Part shown: positions 21,201 to 36,200 of the stretch, piece by piece
Layout of the letters: the number at the start of each line of letters is the position of its first letter
Numbering within the stretch: the first letter of the stretch is position 1
Assembly: GCA_013400975.1 (NCBI GenBank)
Contig: WBMZ01000239.1
Coordinates: 124,001-188,000 of the forward strand
Origin: Atrichornis clamosus
Taxonomy: Eukaryota > Chordata > Aves > Passeriformes > Menuridae
Direction: 5' to 3'
Length of the DNA stretch: 64,000 nucleotides
Translations under genes and position numbers: made by a program
The notes under the pieces: model-generated
The model's input: the letters and a program-made list of their open reading frames with translations, nothing else
Database searches by the model: none
Told to the model about the DNA's origin: nothing

Positions 21201-24200
21201 CAAACAGCAAAATAATGTGTTCCTTCCTTCAGTGTGTTCCTTCCTTCAGCAGGGAGTTGTCCTGTCTTTGGGGGGGCAGAGGTGACAAAAGCAGCAGGAG
21301 GAGTGTGCCTTGCTCTGTACTGGCACTTCAGCCTCGCTACCCTGTGCCTTGTGATGGGAAGGGTGGCTGCAGGCATTGGAGGTTGCTGCTTAACATAACC
21401 TGCCTGTGCTGCATTGACTTTTAAGTAATGCTCTTTTAAGGAACCCATTCTAATGTTGAAGCAGAGGGTGCACTGGTGCTTTTTACTCATTCTTGTTTAA
21501 TGCAAGAGGTGTACTTTAGAAGTTTTGATGCTGATTTTTCTGAACCAATGTTTTGTCCTCCACTGTTTTAACTACTTTGTCTATGTTCAGAAGTATGGAT
21601 TACTCTTCTCAAAACTTAGCCATTTCAAATTCTGCTTTGAGGAATAGCATCACTTTTTTTAGAGGTATGTGCCTCTGGACTAAATTAAGAGCTTGCAATG
21701 CAGATACAGCCATTGCTCTTTTACTAGTACAGTTTTTCAATTTTCTTTGTGTTTGTGGAAGCTTTAATATGATTTTTCCAGAGGTTTTTATGCTTTAATG
21801 TTAAAAACATTGTAGTGTGTTGCACACATGTACTTTGCCTTCCTGTGCTTGAAGCTTTCTGAACTTAACCTAACCTTTCTCCTCAATTTTTTTTTTTTTT
21901 GGAGGTAATTTGAACATGCTAATTTGGTTTTTGTCACTAGCTGTGTTTTAAACCTGGTCTTTGTACAATCTCTTTTAGCACCTGGGGAGAGACTTGCCAT
22001 TTGCCTTGAATAAACTAACTTACCTAAGAATTTTTCTGTATTTAATGCAGGCTGGGAGGACCTGACCCTCTGGACTACGTTAGCATGTACAGAAACCTGG
22101 GAAACCCAGCACTGAATGTCCCTGAGCACTGGCACTACGTCAGCTTTGGGTTAAGTGACTTGTATGGAGACAACAGAGTACATGAGTAAGTGTAATTTAA
22201 GTTTTGTAGCTGTGTGTTGTGTTTTGTGCTGCATTTTGGGGGTGCATATGTAAAACCCTGTCTTGTTGATCATATTATTTGAACAGCTGGTTTGCTGTTG
22301 AGAACACCCGAGCCCTGGTCTTACAAAGGATGACATATGCCTGTTCTTGTGTGTAGAAGAAATTCTGTGTTCCCCTCTGCAGGCTTCATATGCAGTATAT
22401 TTCCTTTCAGTGTTAAGTCGAGTGGGTTTTTGTTAGGGTTTTTTTTAAATTTCTTTTAACTGGTTGGGAAATTTTCTTTTAACTGTCTGTCTTGTTGTGT
22501 TTTTCACACTCGGTAGTCTGTTATGGTCATACGCGTAAATCCTGACCCCTCCCTGTGCATGTTAAATGCCTTCCTCTGGAAAACTGCTGTAAGGGCATTT
22601 TTGCTCTTGCTGGCACAGCAGTGTTACTGTCAGCAGACTGCCACCACAGTGGCAGCTGTATAAAGTGCCAATTTGTGTAACAGAAGCCTAAAACTCTAAT
22701 TGTTTGACTGTCTTTTCTCCAGTAATTAAATTATTATCTTAGGTTGTTGGTATGGATGGTTTCTAGCAGGCACTTTGGATTAGACCAAACAGGCAGCATA
22801 AGCTAACCTTATTCTTGTCTTTTTTTAACTGATCTTGCTCCTTAACTCCAGTTAAAGTGAGCAGCAGCAGCCAAGCAGTCATGATTTTGGGGCTGTGAAC
22901 GTGGCCTGTTAACCAGCCAGAAAAGGCACAAGGTTTCTGCTGTCCCTGTTTAGTGAAACTATCTTTGTACTGTGTCATAGTTGCAAGGTAAATGTCCTTG
23001 ATGAATGGTGCAGCAAAGGCTCCAGTTTGTTCACCCAAGCTTTCTTCCTTTTGTTTGTCTTGGTTAAGTTTCAACCACCAGTTCTTTTTCACCAAAGTGC
23101 TTCTCTTGCAACAGCAGCAGTCAGACAGTTTCTTTAACCTTACCCATTTCCTCAAGGCAGTTTCTCCTGTTTTTTCCTCCTTGTGTTTGTGATTACAGAA
23201 CTGTGTTTCAGAAGACAAGTCCCTTAAGACTGGAGTTTTTACAGGACCCTAATGTCACAGAGACCTGCCTGGGACATTCAAGCAACATGTCTACTAACAA
23301 CAAATGCCAGTCATTAGTTGCAGGGGCAGAGGAAGAATAGGGCACGTGAAAGAAATGAAGTTAAAGGCTTCCTTCCCTCGCTTCCACGAGAGACCTTAGC
23401 ATGGACATGTAGGCCTTCACATGGTACCTTTGTTGACACATCATGATATTTCATCTTTGCCACCAAAAATCTGAGGTTGCCAAGATTAGATGACCTGTGC
23501 TTGCCTACGTTGTTGTGATGGGACTGATTTTGGAGGGAGTAAGTGCTGTCCTGACTTCTCTCTGGTGACTTGTCAGCCTGAGTTTTTCCCATGGTGAGAC
23601 TATTTTCTTTGCTCAGACTCTTTCCTGATGGTTTTGGGTCAGAGCAGGCAGTGGACATGAGGGTCTCAGCTGAAGACATAAAGGGTGTTTTGTTTTTATG
23701 AATGAAGAAGCAAATTCTGTAAGGACACAGCCTCTTTGGTCTCTGGCTTCTCACTTCCAAAACCTGTCTGCTACACCAAAACCTGTTGTGCTTCTGTAGT
23801 GGAAAACTTGGGGGTGGAGGATCAAAGGTATCACACAAGTGGAGTGTTACAACTTTAAATAACTTCCTGGCATTAGACCTCCTATCTGTTCATACTGTCT
23901 TATGGTTTGGTCTGGAAATTTGGATTGAGATAGTGGAACATGCCTTTTGCTGGTTACAGGGCACAGAAATTAAACTCCTGTTTCTAGACACAGGCTGCAG
24001 GTGATTTCCAAGGCGTGCTGAGTGAAGCAGGAGCAAAGTCTGTGCCATGCTCTGGGAGGTTTGAAGTGCCCAATGTCCTGCATGTACGTGATCCTGGGAG
24101 GAGGCTTAGAGAGCTGGTGTGCCTTGGCTGCCCCGGCACTGCGCTGCCAGAGGCTGCTGCAGCTGGGCACTGCAAGCAAATAGTGAACCATCATTGCTGT

Positions 24201-27200
24201 GCTGCTTTGGGGATATTGGCTGCAACCCCTTCAGCACAGACCTGCTCTGATCCATCCAAGTGATCTCTGTGCCCTGAGTACACAGTGTGTCCTCAGGCAT
24301 GTGTTTCCCTTCTCTCTGTGTGGCTGGAACAGTATTCCCAAGTCCACAGCACCGTGTTCCTGTGTCACTTGCCCTGAGATGTTCAGATGTCTGCAGTCTG
24401 TTACCTTTAATTTGGCCTCATTCTTGGTGCTACAAAGCTTAATGCTACTTGTGCTGTCAGGGAGGTTAGTTCTGCCTTTGTGTCCAAAAGCCTTAATACA
24501 CCCTTACGGGTGTGGTAGAGCTGTCACGACCTACACATCTCTTAAACACTGAACCTGAAATGATCACCTGGTACATGAGCACTGTAGACTGGCTGAGAGA
24601 AGATTTTCAAAGGAGCTGAACACTCACCAACAATTTGCAGTCCCAAGAGCAATTGCTGTTTGCTAATACTGCTCTTGAAATTTGATGGTCGTGGGAAGTG
24701 CACATCTCCAGGCCAGCTCTGGGCTGCACACTGCAGGAATCTGGAGGATTTTCCTATGCACTCAGAAGGTTCTTCTTCTCTGTCAGGGAATTTAATAAAG
24801 CTTTACTTAAGATAATGGATTTCAGCCTCTTTGTTGCTAGAAGGGCTTTGGGATTGTGCTGTCCCAGGTAAAATACGGTGTGGAAGGGTTGGCAGGAGCA
24901 TGAGGTGGCAGGGCAGTTGTTTAAATCTTTGGTGTCTTTCCTTTAAAACTGGTGTGGCACTGAACTGCTCAACTGACCTGGCCTCCAGAGATAGGAGACA
25001 GTTTGTGGGGATTTTTTATTTCCCAGCACGCTACAAAATGCAGAGCTCAATCTGCTTGTGACAGTCAGCAAGGTTCCTACAACAGGGATGTGCTTCTGTA
25101 GCCTTGCTGTCCTTCATGCTTTAGAAAGGGGAGGATAGTACACTGCCAAAGGTCTTTTTAATTGCCCGCTTCACTTTGGGTACTGCACAGGTTATTTCTT
25201 GTGGACCTTTTCTGGTAATACAGTACAGTCTAGAACAATTACAGTCCAGTATTAAATCAAAAGGACTTTTTGATTTTTTTGAGTGAACTAACAGTGAATT
25301 GGAGGCCCCTGTATTTTTATTTATAATGGAATAGCAAACAGATGTAGCAAATAATGTGAAAATGTTGACTTTAATTTATATTTTTTAATAAGAACCTGAA
25401 AAGTCTGAAGTGGAGCTCTCCCTGTGCCTCCTTGTTGACAGATTTATTTTCAGTTAAAGCAGCACTGTTTCCTGCTCTGCTTACATATCAGCTATACTCT
25501 GCTTACAGAACCAGTCTGGTTTTAAGAATCCACAGAATAAGATGGAAGAAATCTAAGAATTTCGAACAGGGAAACCTTTTTCATTTAAAACCTGTCAGTG
25601 TTTCATGGTGTAATGGCAACCATGACACCAGCTGTGCTAGGCTGATAGCTCTAAAAATCCTAAATCATGATGTCATGACAGCATTAGGGAACCACAGGCC
25701 TTTCAGTGGGATTTCATGCCAAGCTGCTTGCATGGAAATAAGTCTCTCCAGTCAAGCATGTTGCACAACTTGAGTGGCAGCAGAAATCCTTCCAGAATAT
25801 TTTTGCAAATTATACTCTGTTTTTAGCTTTTTCTATCTTCTTTCAAATCAAAGCAAATGTGTAACTTTTTGAATCTATTCAGCAGGGTTAAAGTAGGGCC
25901 TTTTTTTGGACTGTTCTTTCTTTCTGAAGAGATTCTGCACTGCAGTGATGGATGTGTGTGCAGTGTGCTGGCAGGGAGCATGTGGCCAGTGCAGTTGTGG
26001 AAGAGGAGATGATGAGTCCTTTGCTCTTCTCCAGCCCTTGCCAGCAGCAACTGCCCACAGCAATGCCAGCAGCAAGGAATGTGTCCCTGTGCATCCGCAC
26101 TGAGCGCGGCGCCTCAGCTGGCAACGGCAGGTTCCTGCTCTGATGCCAGGCTGTCAGCAAGGTCAGGGCACAGGTACCTGATCGTTCCTGCAGTTTCCAA
26201 GCATGATGGTGATTTCTTCCTTCATAGAGAACAGGTGCTTGAGGAAGGCAGCGTCAGCAGGCGTAGCTGGACTCGACTCCATCAGTGGCAATGCCAGCTT
26301 TAGCTCCTGCTGAGCGCTGCCTTTGCATCAGCCTTCACTGACCAGCAGCCGTGGGGAGGCTCTGAGCCAGGAGGCAGTAGGCAGGAACTGATGCACAGGA
26401 ACTTCCACATGAAGATGAGGAGGAACTTCTGTACTGTGTGAGTGACCGTGCACGAACAGATTCTCCAGAGAGGCTGTGGAGATACTCGTGAACCATCTGA
26501 ATGCAATCCAATGCCATGTGCTCTGGGATTACCCTGCATGAGCAGGGAGGTTGGACCAGATGACACACTGTGATCCCTTCCAACCTTACCCATTCTGTGA
26601 CACTGCAGTGCCACGGTGTATTCCAGCCCTGGATTATGCTGGCACAGGGGTTTGCAGGGCTGTCCAGGGAGCTAAAAAGGAACATGTGTTTTCCCCAGAC
26701 TGGCTTCTGTCTCCAGTTTGCTCTAAGGCCAAGGCTGAATCTCCACTTAACTCTTCTGTAGTTCTAGTGCTCACTCTTTTCCTTAACACTTTAAAGAAGG
26801 GCATGGAAAATGAAAGCCATGATGAGATAAAATTTCTGAACACCGTGAATAGTCTTATTTGTATTAAAATTGCAAGGTTGTAATTCAGAGCTGCAATAGA
26901 AAGCAAGGCTTAAGTTATGGATAGATTGAGATAAGATTTTTATTTGTGGCCTTCCCACATCCTACAAAGGAACACACCAACTGTGTTTTGATGTTTACTA
27001 CATCAACTTCATACTGACAAGAGTGGTGGGGTTTTGGTTTTTTCGGTTTTGTTTTTTTTCTTTCCTGGCCCCTAGCCAAGAGCTGAAATGCAGCATCCTA
27101 TTTGCATAAACCCGAAGAGATTACAGCTGCCTTCATCTCTATTACAGATGCAGGGTACCACCCGCCGAGACAACAGGTTCCAACTTGCTGTGGTCCTTTT

Positions 27201-30200
27201 GATTTGTGCTGCTTTCCACTTGGATCAGGAGGGAGCGGTGCATGCCGGGATAACGTGTTGTCTCTGTGGGTGGTGCTTCCCTATTAAAGGTGAGGGTAAG
27301 CATGAGCCTTTCAAGGTCTTCAGTCCAGCTTGTGTTCTGCTTGCTTGTATAGATCCTCTGAATGACCTTAACTTGTAAAAGGGCAAGGATGCTTGTTAGA
27401 GCTGGGAGGAAGAAAAAGGAGCGCAAAACTGGATCAGGTAACCAATGCAAAGCTTGCAGAGGGGTGGATATTTTCTGGAAGGCTTTTTCTGAGTATAAAA
27501 GGAGTTTGAAAAGAGTATTTAGAAAATAGCCTGAAAGTTGGAACGAGTGCTCTCTTTCTTTTGAGTGCGTGCTGGCTTCTCCTTTGAACCTGCGTGAATG
27601 TAGGACAGAGTGGTGCTGACAGCTGTCACTTCAGTGGCCTCTTAGTTCTGTAGCCTTTCAAAAATTTAAAAGCTCACTGCCCTCGGCTTGCCAGTCTTTA
27701 GCCTTAAATTTTGCTATTTAATGGGTCCCTAAGTGCTTTATAAACCACATGCCTAAAGCACTGCTGAAATATTACACCAAACTCCAAGGTGACAGTGAAC
27801 TCTTTTTAAATGGTGGAAACTGACTTTGCCCCTCTTTGTTTTCATGAAAATGGGATAAAATGGAGGGTCTCTTGGAAGACAGTTAATTAGAGAGAGGTAG
27901 TGGATCCATATTTCAGATAAGATTTGTAGAGTTCAGCACATCTACGTTGAGAGATGAAAGATTGTTGGAGGTGGAGCATCTTCCCCAACTAAAGGGAATG
28001 ACATGGAAGAGGATATCAGTGAGCATTGATTTAGGAAAGAGGTACAAGAGCTAGGACTTGGAGGAGAGAGAGTCCAAGGTAGGCACTATACTCTGAACTT
28101 CCTTGTTTCTTCCTAGATCTTCTTTGCCTATCAAAGACTGACCCCAAATGTAATGCTTATTTTTCCATTTGGCCTTTTATCTGAGGCAGACAGGAGAGAG
28201 CAAGAATCATGGCAGAGTGCAAAGGGAGAGACCATGGAATTAGGGAGTTCTGTGACCAAAAAAAGGTATTTTCTTTTAATGGTAGCTTATTTGAGAATCT
28301 GTCAGAGTTGGAAAGAGTAGTTTAGTGCACAGCACAGTAAGATCTGTCTCTTAATGGATTTGTCTTGTTAGATTTTTTTTCATACTTAGAAAGATAGGGG
28401 TTAGAATGAGCTTTTCATGAAGGCACTTTTAACAAATCTCACCTGTGGGGATTCTCTGGTGTCTAGAAATATAGTTGTGCTTGTACTGAAACTTGCTTAC
28501 TGGGAATGCCTGTAGATCCTTCTCTTCTGTCTGGCTGTTTGTTTTTGCATACTTTGTAGAAATGTGACATCTTAGGGACAACTCTTCCTTTGAAGTATTT
28601 GACTGACTTTGACCAGTGAGTTCAGAAATTGTGGGGACATTTTAAAGAAACATTTGCACAAGTGTGGTCATGTAAGGTTCAATTCCCTATTTCCCCGACA
28701 AAAAAAACCCAGTTAAACCAAGCATCACGCCTATTTATGTGCCCCACTGAGGGTGTCCCTCCAATGACTGCAGTGCACCAGAACCCTCTAAGGCTTGTGT
28801 TTCGTTGCTGGAGGCAGACCTCCCTTGAAGCCATGGTCACCACAGGGAAATCTGTTTTTCCCTCCTCCAAGGCAGAGTGCACTTGGCTTCCAAATGTCAT
28901 TTGTTGGAGGTAGTTAGTACCCTTATTGAATGAAGGATGTAGACCACCTACAGAGAGCAGCCCACTTTGTAATGCAGTGTATCTGTGTTTATGTGCAGGG
29001 GTTGTGGGACAAGACCACTCTTAAACTGTGTTAGATTTAGAATGGTTTTCTGAAGCATTGAAGGAAATTCATTGAACATTTACAGCATGGTAGTTGAATT
29101 TACAAGTAGGACTGTTTTCAATTAAAAAAAGGGAAAAAGATTGGAAGTAGGTTTATAGCTGAGCATTACTGAAGGCAAGCTCTGCTTCCTGTTCAGTAGC
29201 GCATCTGCACTCCGGTGCTGCATCCCGGTAGGATGAGCCTCTTGCTGCCATGCAGGGAGGGGAAGGAGCATAGTGCTCAAACTGGATGATTTTATGGGGT
29301 TTTTTTTCCAACAGAACTTCCGCATTTATGATCTTGGCACATGGTAGAAAGACTGATGCAAGACAGGGCTTCCTTGCTCTGATCTCTGAGCTGGGTTAGT
29401 GCTGAATGATGTGGAAGAGCTTGCAGGCTCTGCTGTCCCAGGAGTTCAGCCTGCCAGGAAGAGTGACTGGGGATCAAAACTGGGTCTTGTAGTGAAAGAT
29501 TGCTTTATGTGATAAAGCTCTGTTTAGGATATCCTAAAAATCGAGACTTAAAAGATAGTGGGGATTTTTTTCAGTGGGACATGAAGGTAAATTTTTGAGC
29601 TGTGCCACCATCCCAACTGTGAGATCAAAGAATAGTTGACTTTTTTTATCCATTTGCTGCCTGGAATAGTGATACTAACAAAATTAATGTTTGAAGAGAT
29701 AGATCCATATGCTTTTATTCATACCTAATCCCCCTTTTTTTCTTCAGTGCAGTTTTAGTGTTGGAAACACACCTTCCTGCCCAGTACTAGAATAGTACAT
29801 GTTTCTTGATGAGGCAGTGGTTACAATTGGTAACCACAAATTAACACTGATAATAAATTTACCAATTTATTTGAAAATATAAGCTACTGGTGTTTCTCTC
29901 TCCTAAGCTGGAAACTTCCTGGTGATTACCTGACTCAGCTGCCCCTCTACTGTCATCTCAATTTTGAATCAAGGCCCAATAGGCAGTGACAACAGGCTAA
30001 CAAAAGAAGGCTGCAAATCTTGGTGGTCTCCCATTCAGATGGTATTCCCTTCCTTGGACAAAGGGGTAACTAGGGCTCCTGAGTGCCACTCTGCCTACAG
30101 GGATGGTAAACAAGGAACAGATCACTGGTGGGAGGCATTTTTTGATCACTTGACAAAGCTGGGTAGATGGGATACCACCTGACAAAGGGCTGAGGTTTAA

Positions 30201-33200
30201 AGGAAGATTTTGCAAGGGCTCTTAAGAACAAAAAGAAAAAAAATAGGCCAGAAAACTGTTGTTTTCAGGATATAAACAGGGTGGGCGGAGGTGAAGGGGG
30301 ACTTGGCCATTCTTGGGGAGCTCTGATTTAAACCCAGAGGACAGAGACAAGGGAAGAAGGGAAGAGTGCACAGATGGCTCATTGTTTTGTCTAGCTCAGC
30401 ATTCTTGCACTGCCAAAGTGAAGGGCAATTGTTTTAAAATCCTTTTTGCAAAGAGTTCTCTTTTGCTTTCCATCTATTCCTGGTCCCTGAGATGCAAACT
30501 GTAAACCAGAGGGACTGGTTTTTAGTGTCCATTTGTTTTGGAGGGTCAGTGTTCAGTCCAGGGGGCCCTGGGTAGTTGCTGGGCTGCGAGGCATTGCTCC
30601 TATAAGGGAATGGGGGGAAAAGAGTGTACTCCTGGGAAATGCACTGCAGCATCTGGGGAGGAGGCGAGAACAAAAGCATGCACACAGAGAGGCTGATGCA
30701 TAGCAGTGTCTGGCTTGGGGGCCTTTACCAAAGCTATGAAATGTGGCATGAAACTGGCACATGCCTTACCTGCAATAATATCTGATGTACCGTATAGTTT
30801 TCTTACAGTATTTCACCTTTTTTATTGTAGCAAATAATTCAATAGTATAAAGAAATACTGTCATTTCTATACTGTTATTCTTTCTACTTTTCCAGTCACA
30901 CTGGCACAGCTCCTTCCCCTCCTCCCCTGTAAATTGTTGTGGCCTTTCTGGAGCAGGGGCCTTTTTTGGCATAGTCGACAAAAATAAACCATAAAGGCAG
31001 CTGTTGTTATGAATAAGGCTCAACAGGGGAATTTTACCAGTAGAACTACAGCAATATAATTATACTGGTAGACTAGTTACAGTAAATTTCCTCATGAAGA
31101 CAAGCCTTAAGTTGACATTTCCTAGCTAAGTTGAATCCATATGTATAACCTTATTACGCAAAAATAATATGTCTCTGGGCCTTGAATTCTTTTTTACCCA
31201 GAAGAGTAACATTAAGCAGAAAAGCAAAGAATTTAGCGTTCAGAGATAGAGGCAGGATTTTCTGTAACAGAGTGGCTGTGATGAGCTGTATGCTGAACTC
31301 TGTGTTTTACTGGGCAGGTTATTTCTCCAAAAGTGATCAGGAACACAAAGGACAGTGTTTCTGCTTACTGCACTAAAAAGTAAGCAGTACTGAAATACGC
31401 TGTGAGTTGACATCTCTCTCCCAACTTTCCGTCTGTTTGAAAGACAAGCTGATCCATTTTCCAGTTTCCATAACTGAAGTGGTTTGGCTGAGAGGCAAAA
31501 CTATTTTGCTACTATTAAAATTTTTAGGGGTAAACCTGGAGTCACTGAAGGGAAGGTGGGTAATGATGCTTGCTTTCCTCCTTTGATTTCTAAGAGGCAA
31601 AGATTTATTTTATCCTTTTGGGCTTTGCCTTACTATGAATGGAGTTCATGTAACTTTCACAAGCCAGGTGTTTATTTCTATAGAACAAAAATATCAGCCT
31701 ATGATTCCTACCTCTGGAAGTTTCAAATGCTTCAAAGGGAAGATAGTCTTGCAGGAGAAGCTTAACACTCAAAGACAGATTAATTTTAAAAGTATCTATA
31801 GTAGACTTTTCATTGCGGATGTCTCATGTTTCCCATTTGGGATTCTTTCACCAGCAGTCTGGTGCTTTCTTTTCCCTGGAATTACAGCTCAAGCTCCAAG
31901 GACCTTTCGCTGCCTGTTTGATTGATTTAGATCTCTCATGGTGCTCATCAGTATATTTTTGAGTGCACCCTTTGCAATGAAATGAGACTATTTAACAGCT
32001 CATCAGGGAAGGCAGTATTGTCTTGATTTCTACAGCTGATGACGTGAAAGATCAGGGATTGAATTCCAGATTCACCAGAATCTTAGAATCATGGAGTGAT
32101 TTGGTTTGGAAAGGACCATAAAGATCGTCTAGCTCTAACCCCCACTAGAACAGCTTGCTCAAAGCCCCATCCAACCTGGCCTGGAACACTTCCAGGAATG
32201 GGGCATCCACAGCTTCTCTGGACAACCTGTGCCAGAGCCTCACCACCCTCACAGTAAAGAATTTCTTCCCAATATCTAATCTAAACCTATTCTCTGTCAA
32301 TTTAAAGCCATTCAACCTTGTTCTGTCACTACATGCCCTGTCAAAAGTCCTTCTCCAGCTCTCTTGTAGCCCCTTTGGCTACTGGAAGGTGCTCTAAGGT
32401 CTCCCCGAAACCTTCTCCAGGCTAAACAGGCCAAACTCTCTCAGCCTGTCTCCTGTCCTCTGAGCATCTTCATGGCTCTCCTCAGGACTCACTCCAACAG
32501 ATCCATGTTATTCTGAGGTTGGGAGTTCCAGAGCTGGACGCAGCACTCCAGGTGGGATCTCACAAGAGCAGAGTAGAGGGGCCGAACCACTTCCCTTGAC
32601 CTGCTGCTCACACTTCTTGTGGTGCAGCCCAGGACACAGTTGGCTTCCAGGGCTGCAGGTGCACGTTGCCAGCTCATGTAGAGTGTTTTGCCAACCACCA
32701 GTATGAGGGTGCCTACAGCCCGCTTGAAATCTGTTGGAGTTCAGGTTCCTAAAAACTCCTGAATACCTTTTATGCTTCAAGCTCATTTATTGGACAGCTG
32801 AGAACTTAATTGTATGAGAGTCCTAAAAATATGCTCAAGAGTATGCTAAGGTTGCTTCTTGCATGATTTTTCTTAATGTGTGTTCTTTAGCCAGCAGGAA
32901 AGTAATGGGAGACACCAGTGTTTATACACTACGTAACACTGGAGTCCTCATCCTTGCCTGAGACCTTTAGGCAATGCTGAAAAATACTAACTGTAGCTGT
33001 CAGTGGCTTTGGGTTTTTTCTTATTCTTTCCACCCTCCCGTACTGCTTTTGAAAGGCGCTTTTGTTATGCGAATAAGGTTCCTCCCAGCAGCTGCAGAAC
33101 TTTCCACAGTGGGAGCTAGGAAGGAGCCAGCAGACGCAAGGAAAGTTGGTGCCCTTTTCCCAGCTGCTCACCAAGCACAGCAATACTGCCCTTCCCAGCC

Positions 33201-36200
33201 ACGCTGGCTCAAACTGGCCGTTTGCTAATGTTCTTTGGCCTAGTCAGGTTGCAGCTGAGCTGTTAGGTGAAGTTGTGGAGATGTGCTACCATTCCCTGTC
33301 CACCTGAGCTAAAGATTCAGGTCCAATATGAAACAGGATCAATGTGCAGATGAAAAGTTGTGTTCCCTAGTGCATTGTGTTGTGCAGTGACTGTGTGCTT
33401 TGTTTGCAGAATCACCTCCAGATCAGACTAAATGAGAGCACTGTTCTGCTGGGCCTTGTAGAAATGAAGGATGAGTAGTTCTGAAGTGCAGCATTAATAG
33501 ACAGCTTAAGTAAAATGTTCAAGTACAGATCTTGATACGTTTTTTTTTCCCACTAGAGCCCTGACCTTTGTTCTGTGAATGCAATAGTAAATCCTTATTG
33601 TACTCCTAGCTTTTCTTTCCAGATCCTTTCAGTGGGCATTAAGCTGATGCAACTCTGCTGCAACTTTCCAGGCCATTGCAGTGAGACTGTTTGCACTTGC
33701 TTTGCCAAGAAGTGCAGCCTCACTTGTGGTGCTGGTTGCAGTGGTTCAGAACCTGCTCTCAGCTCCTCACCTGGTTTGGAACTGGTGCTGCTGGCCATGA
33801 TATGGGAAGCCAGAGTAGCTCTGTAGAGAAATGTGTGAGGCCTTGAGCTGAAACACATGGTCAGTAGTCTAGATACAGACTTCACATAGATTTATTTATT
33901 TTTAGTAAGTTGTTTCAGAAATCATGAAGATTAAATGGTTTGGTCTTGTAAGTGTAGTTATAACTGTAATGGGAGAGTAAACAATCACCTACTGATATAG
34001 CTGTATCCATGCACCATAAAGTAGAGAAAATGAAGTGTAAAATGCCCTCATGTGAACATCTTTTGCCAGAGTAAGGAGTGACATATCCCATGCATCCTCC
34101 TGTTTCATATTTTGTTGTTTTAGTCATTTTCCATGTTCAGTAGTTGTCCACGCTGTGCAGAATGTGGAGTTAATTTCCCAGCTTTTGTGACCTTCATAGA
34201 TGGAGCATATAAGCATTTCCTATATGATGTGTCACATTGCTCTTTGAAGCAGGGAAATACCATTATTTACATCTGAGAATCGAATACCTAAGTAACTTGT
34301 TGAGGAGGATGAGAAGTTTGTAGCAGACAGGAGATTCAAACTTAGGTTACTTGGATGCTGTTTTAGCGCTTTAAGGGTATTCTGAAGTTTCCTGGCTTAG
34401 TGTTAGTAATGAAGCAGATTGATCCCTTTGGCACTGATAGGGCCTTTACAGCCTTTTGCCCTTAATCTACAAGCACTCATTCCTACATGTGTGACTGTAG
34501 GTTGGCACTCTACAGAATGAGACAATAATGCTTCCAAGAGGAAGGGAGCTCCATAGAGCTCAAAGGGATTAACCTCCAGCAGCTAAGCATGATCCTGTCC
34601 TTTTTCCAGATGCTACTGCTTTCATGGCATAGACAGCAGAACCTCAAAGAAGCTACCCTTAGATTGCCTTAACTTGCAGTCCAGCACATTAAAGTGATCA
34701 GAAAACTGATGGTGGTTTACTTTAACATACTAGACTGGAGATAGCACAGTTCAGGAGCTGTTTCCCATGTGGCTGGGCAGGAGCTGAGTATAGGAACCAC
34801 TTCTGTCAAAACGAGTTTAACTCAAGTGTTTGTGAATTATCAGCTGTGGGTCCTGCCAGCACAGTTCTGAGTACAGGGTACTAGTAGTAAAAGTTCATGC
34901 CTGTATTCTTGGCCATGATGCTTTTGTAGGATCACTTGGGTTGGAAGGGACCTCCGAAAGTTTCCAGTTGATGCTTTCTCAGAGGACTGACTTCCCTGGG
35001 TCCTATTCTGGTGTTTGATCACAATCTAGTGACGCTATATTAGACAGTTGTGTCTGCATAATTAGCAATAAGGTTGACTTGCCTCTGTAGGCTTAGAGGA
35101 AAAAAACAATTTATCTGTTGTATCAACATTTGTTATTTACAGAGACAATTTTGTAAAAACTAAATCTAAACTGTGAGTCTCCAGGCTTCAGGGACAAGAT
35201 TGTCAGTGGCTGAGTTTTGAAGAAGCTGAATAGTAAAATCTGTGAAATCAGTGCTGTGTGTGTTTGAGTGAAACTGTAACTTGCCTCTTCCCCCTCTGCC
35301 CTGTAACAGCACTTCACTCACTGAACGGTAGCTTAGTGAAGCACAGCTCTGTTTTCATACTGGCTGGCACAAATCAATTCACAAATTTTACTGAGATCTA
35401 TCTCAATGTAAGCTAAGTGGATCCTATATGGTTATTTCAGAAAGCTGAGAAACCTGCCTCCATATAACTGCAGAGCGAGTGCCTCTGCATCTGTTTGGAT
35501 TTAGACGTTGGAATAAATCTCTAAAAACAATTTAACTTGCTGTTTCCAGAAGAGTTTTCCATTTGGTTGACGGCTTACACATTTGATAAGATGTACTGCA
35601 AGAGCAAGCTGTAAGCAGCAGCTGCCATAGACTGACATCTCTGACACTGTGTTTGCAACCTTGATTTTACACTAACAAATCTTTGAGCATGTGTTCATTT
35701 TATATTTGTATTTGCCCTGCTTATGCATGAAGTTTTTTCTTGAATCAGGCTAGAAAGGAGTCCGGTAAGATTGTGTGTGCAAGTTTGGGGTGGCAAGAGC
35801 TCATGGAATTTCCTGTTGAGCTCTCTGAAGAGATAACCATCTGACATCCAGATAACCACCCCTTGCTTCTCTCAAATGTTTTTATGTGAATGAATGCTTT
35901 TTTAAATGCTAGGAAACAATCCAGAAGAATATGTGTGTAAGCAGGTAGGTTTTGGCTGAAATAACTTTTCTGGACACTCTTAATGCCTTTCGTGTAAGGT
36001 GGTTGCTGTGCCTATTTTCTTATGAAATTGCTTCACAGGAGCCTCCCAGCATGCCATCGGGGTTCTCGGATGAGAGTTTTATACTGCTTGACAGCTGCAC
36101 TAAAAACAACCGTTTCCTGTTAGGCGAGATGCTGGAAGCTCTAGGTAGGGTCCCTTTTTTTCTTCTTTTTCTTTTCTTTTTTTTTTTTCCCCTGAAGCTC

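Larger units (their letters stand above)
16271..22050 (+). other. SUFU: SUFU intron 1
   Basis: A 5.8-kb intron, G-rich at its start (to about 16,700). It holds the poly-T tract with the assembly gap, a CpG-dense antisense open frame near 18,979-19,269 and a 17-bp tandem duplication near 21,216. No confirmed gene was seen. Confidence 0.85.
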
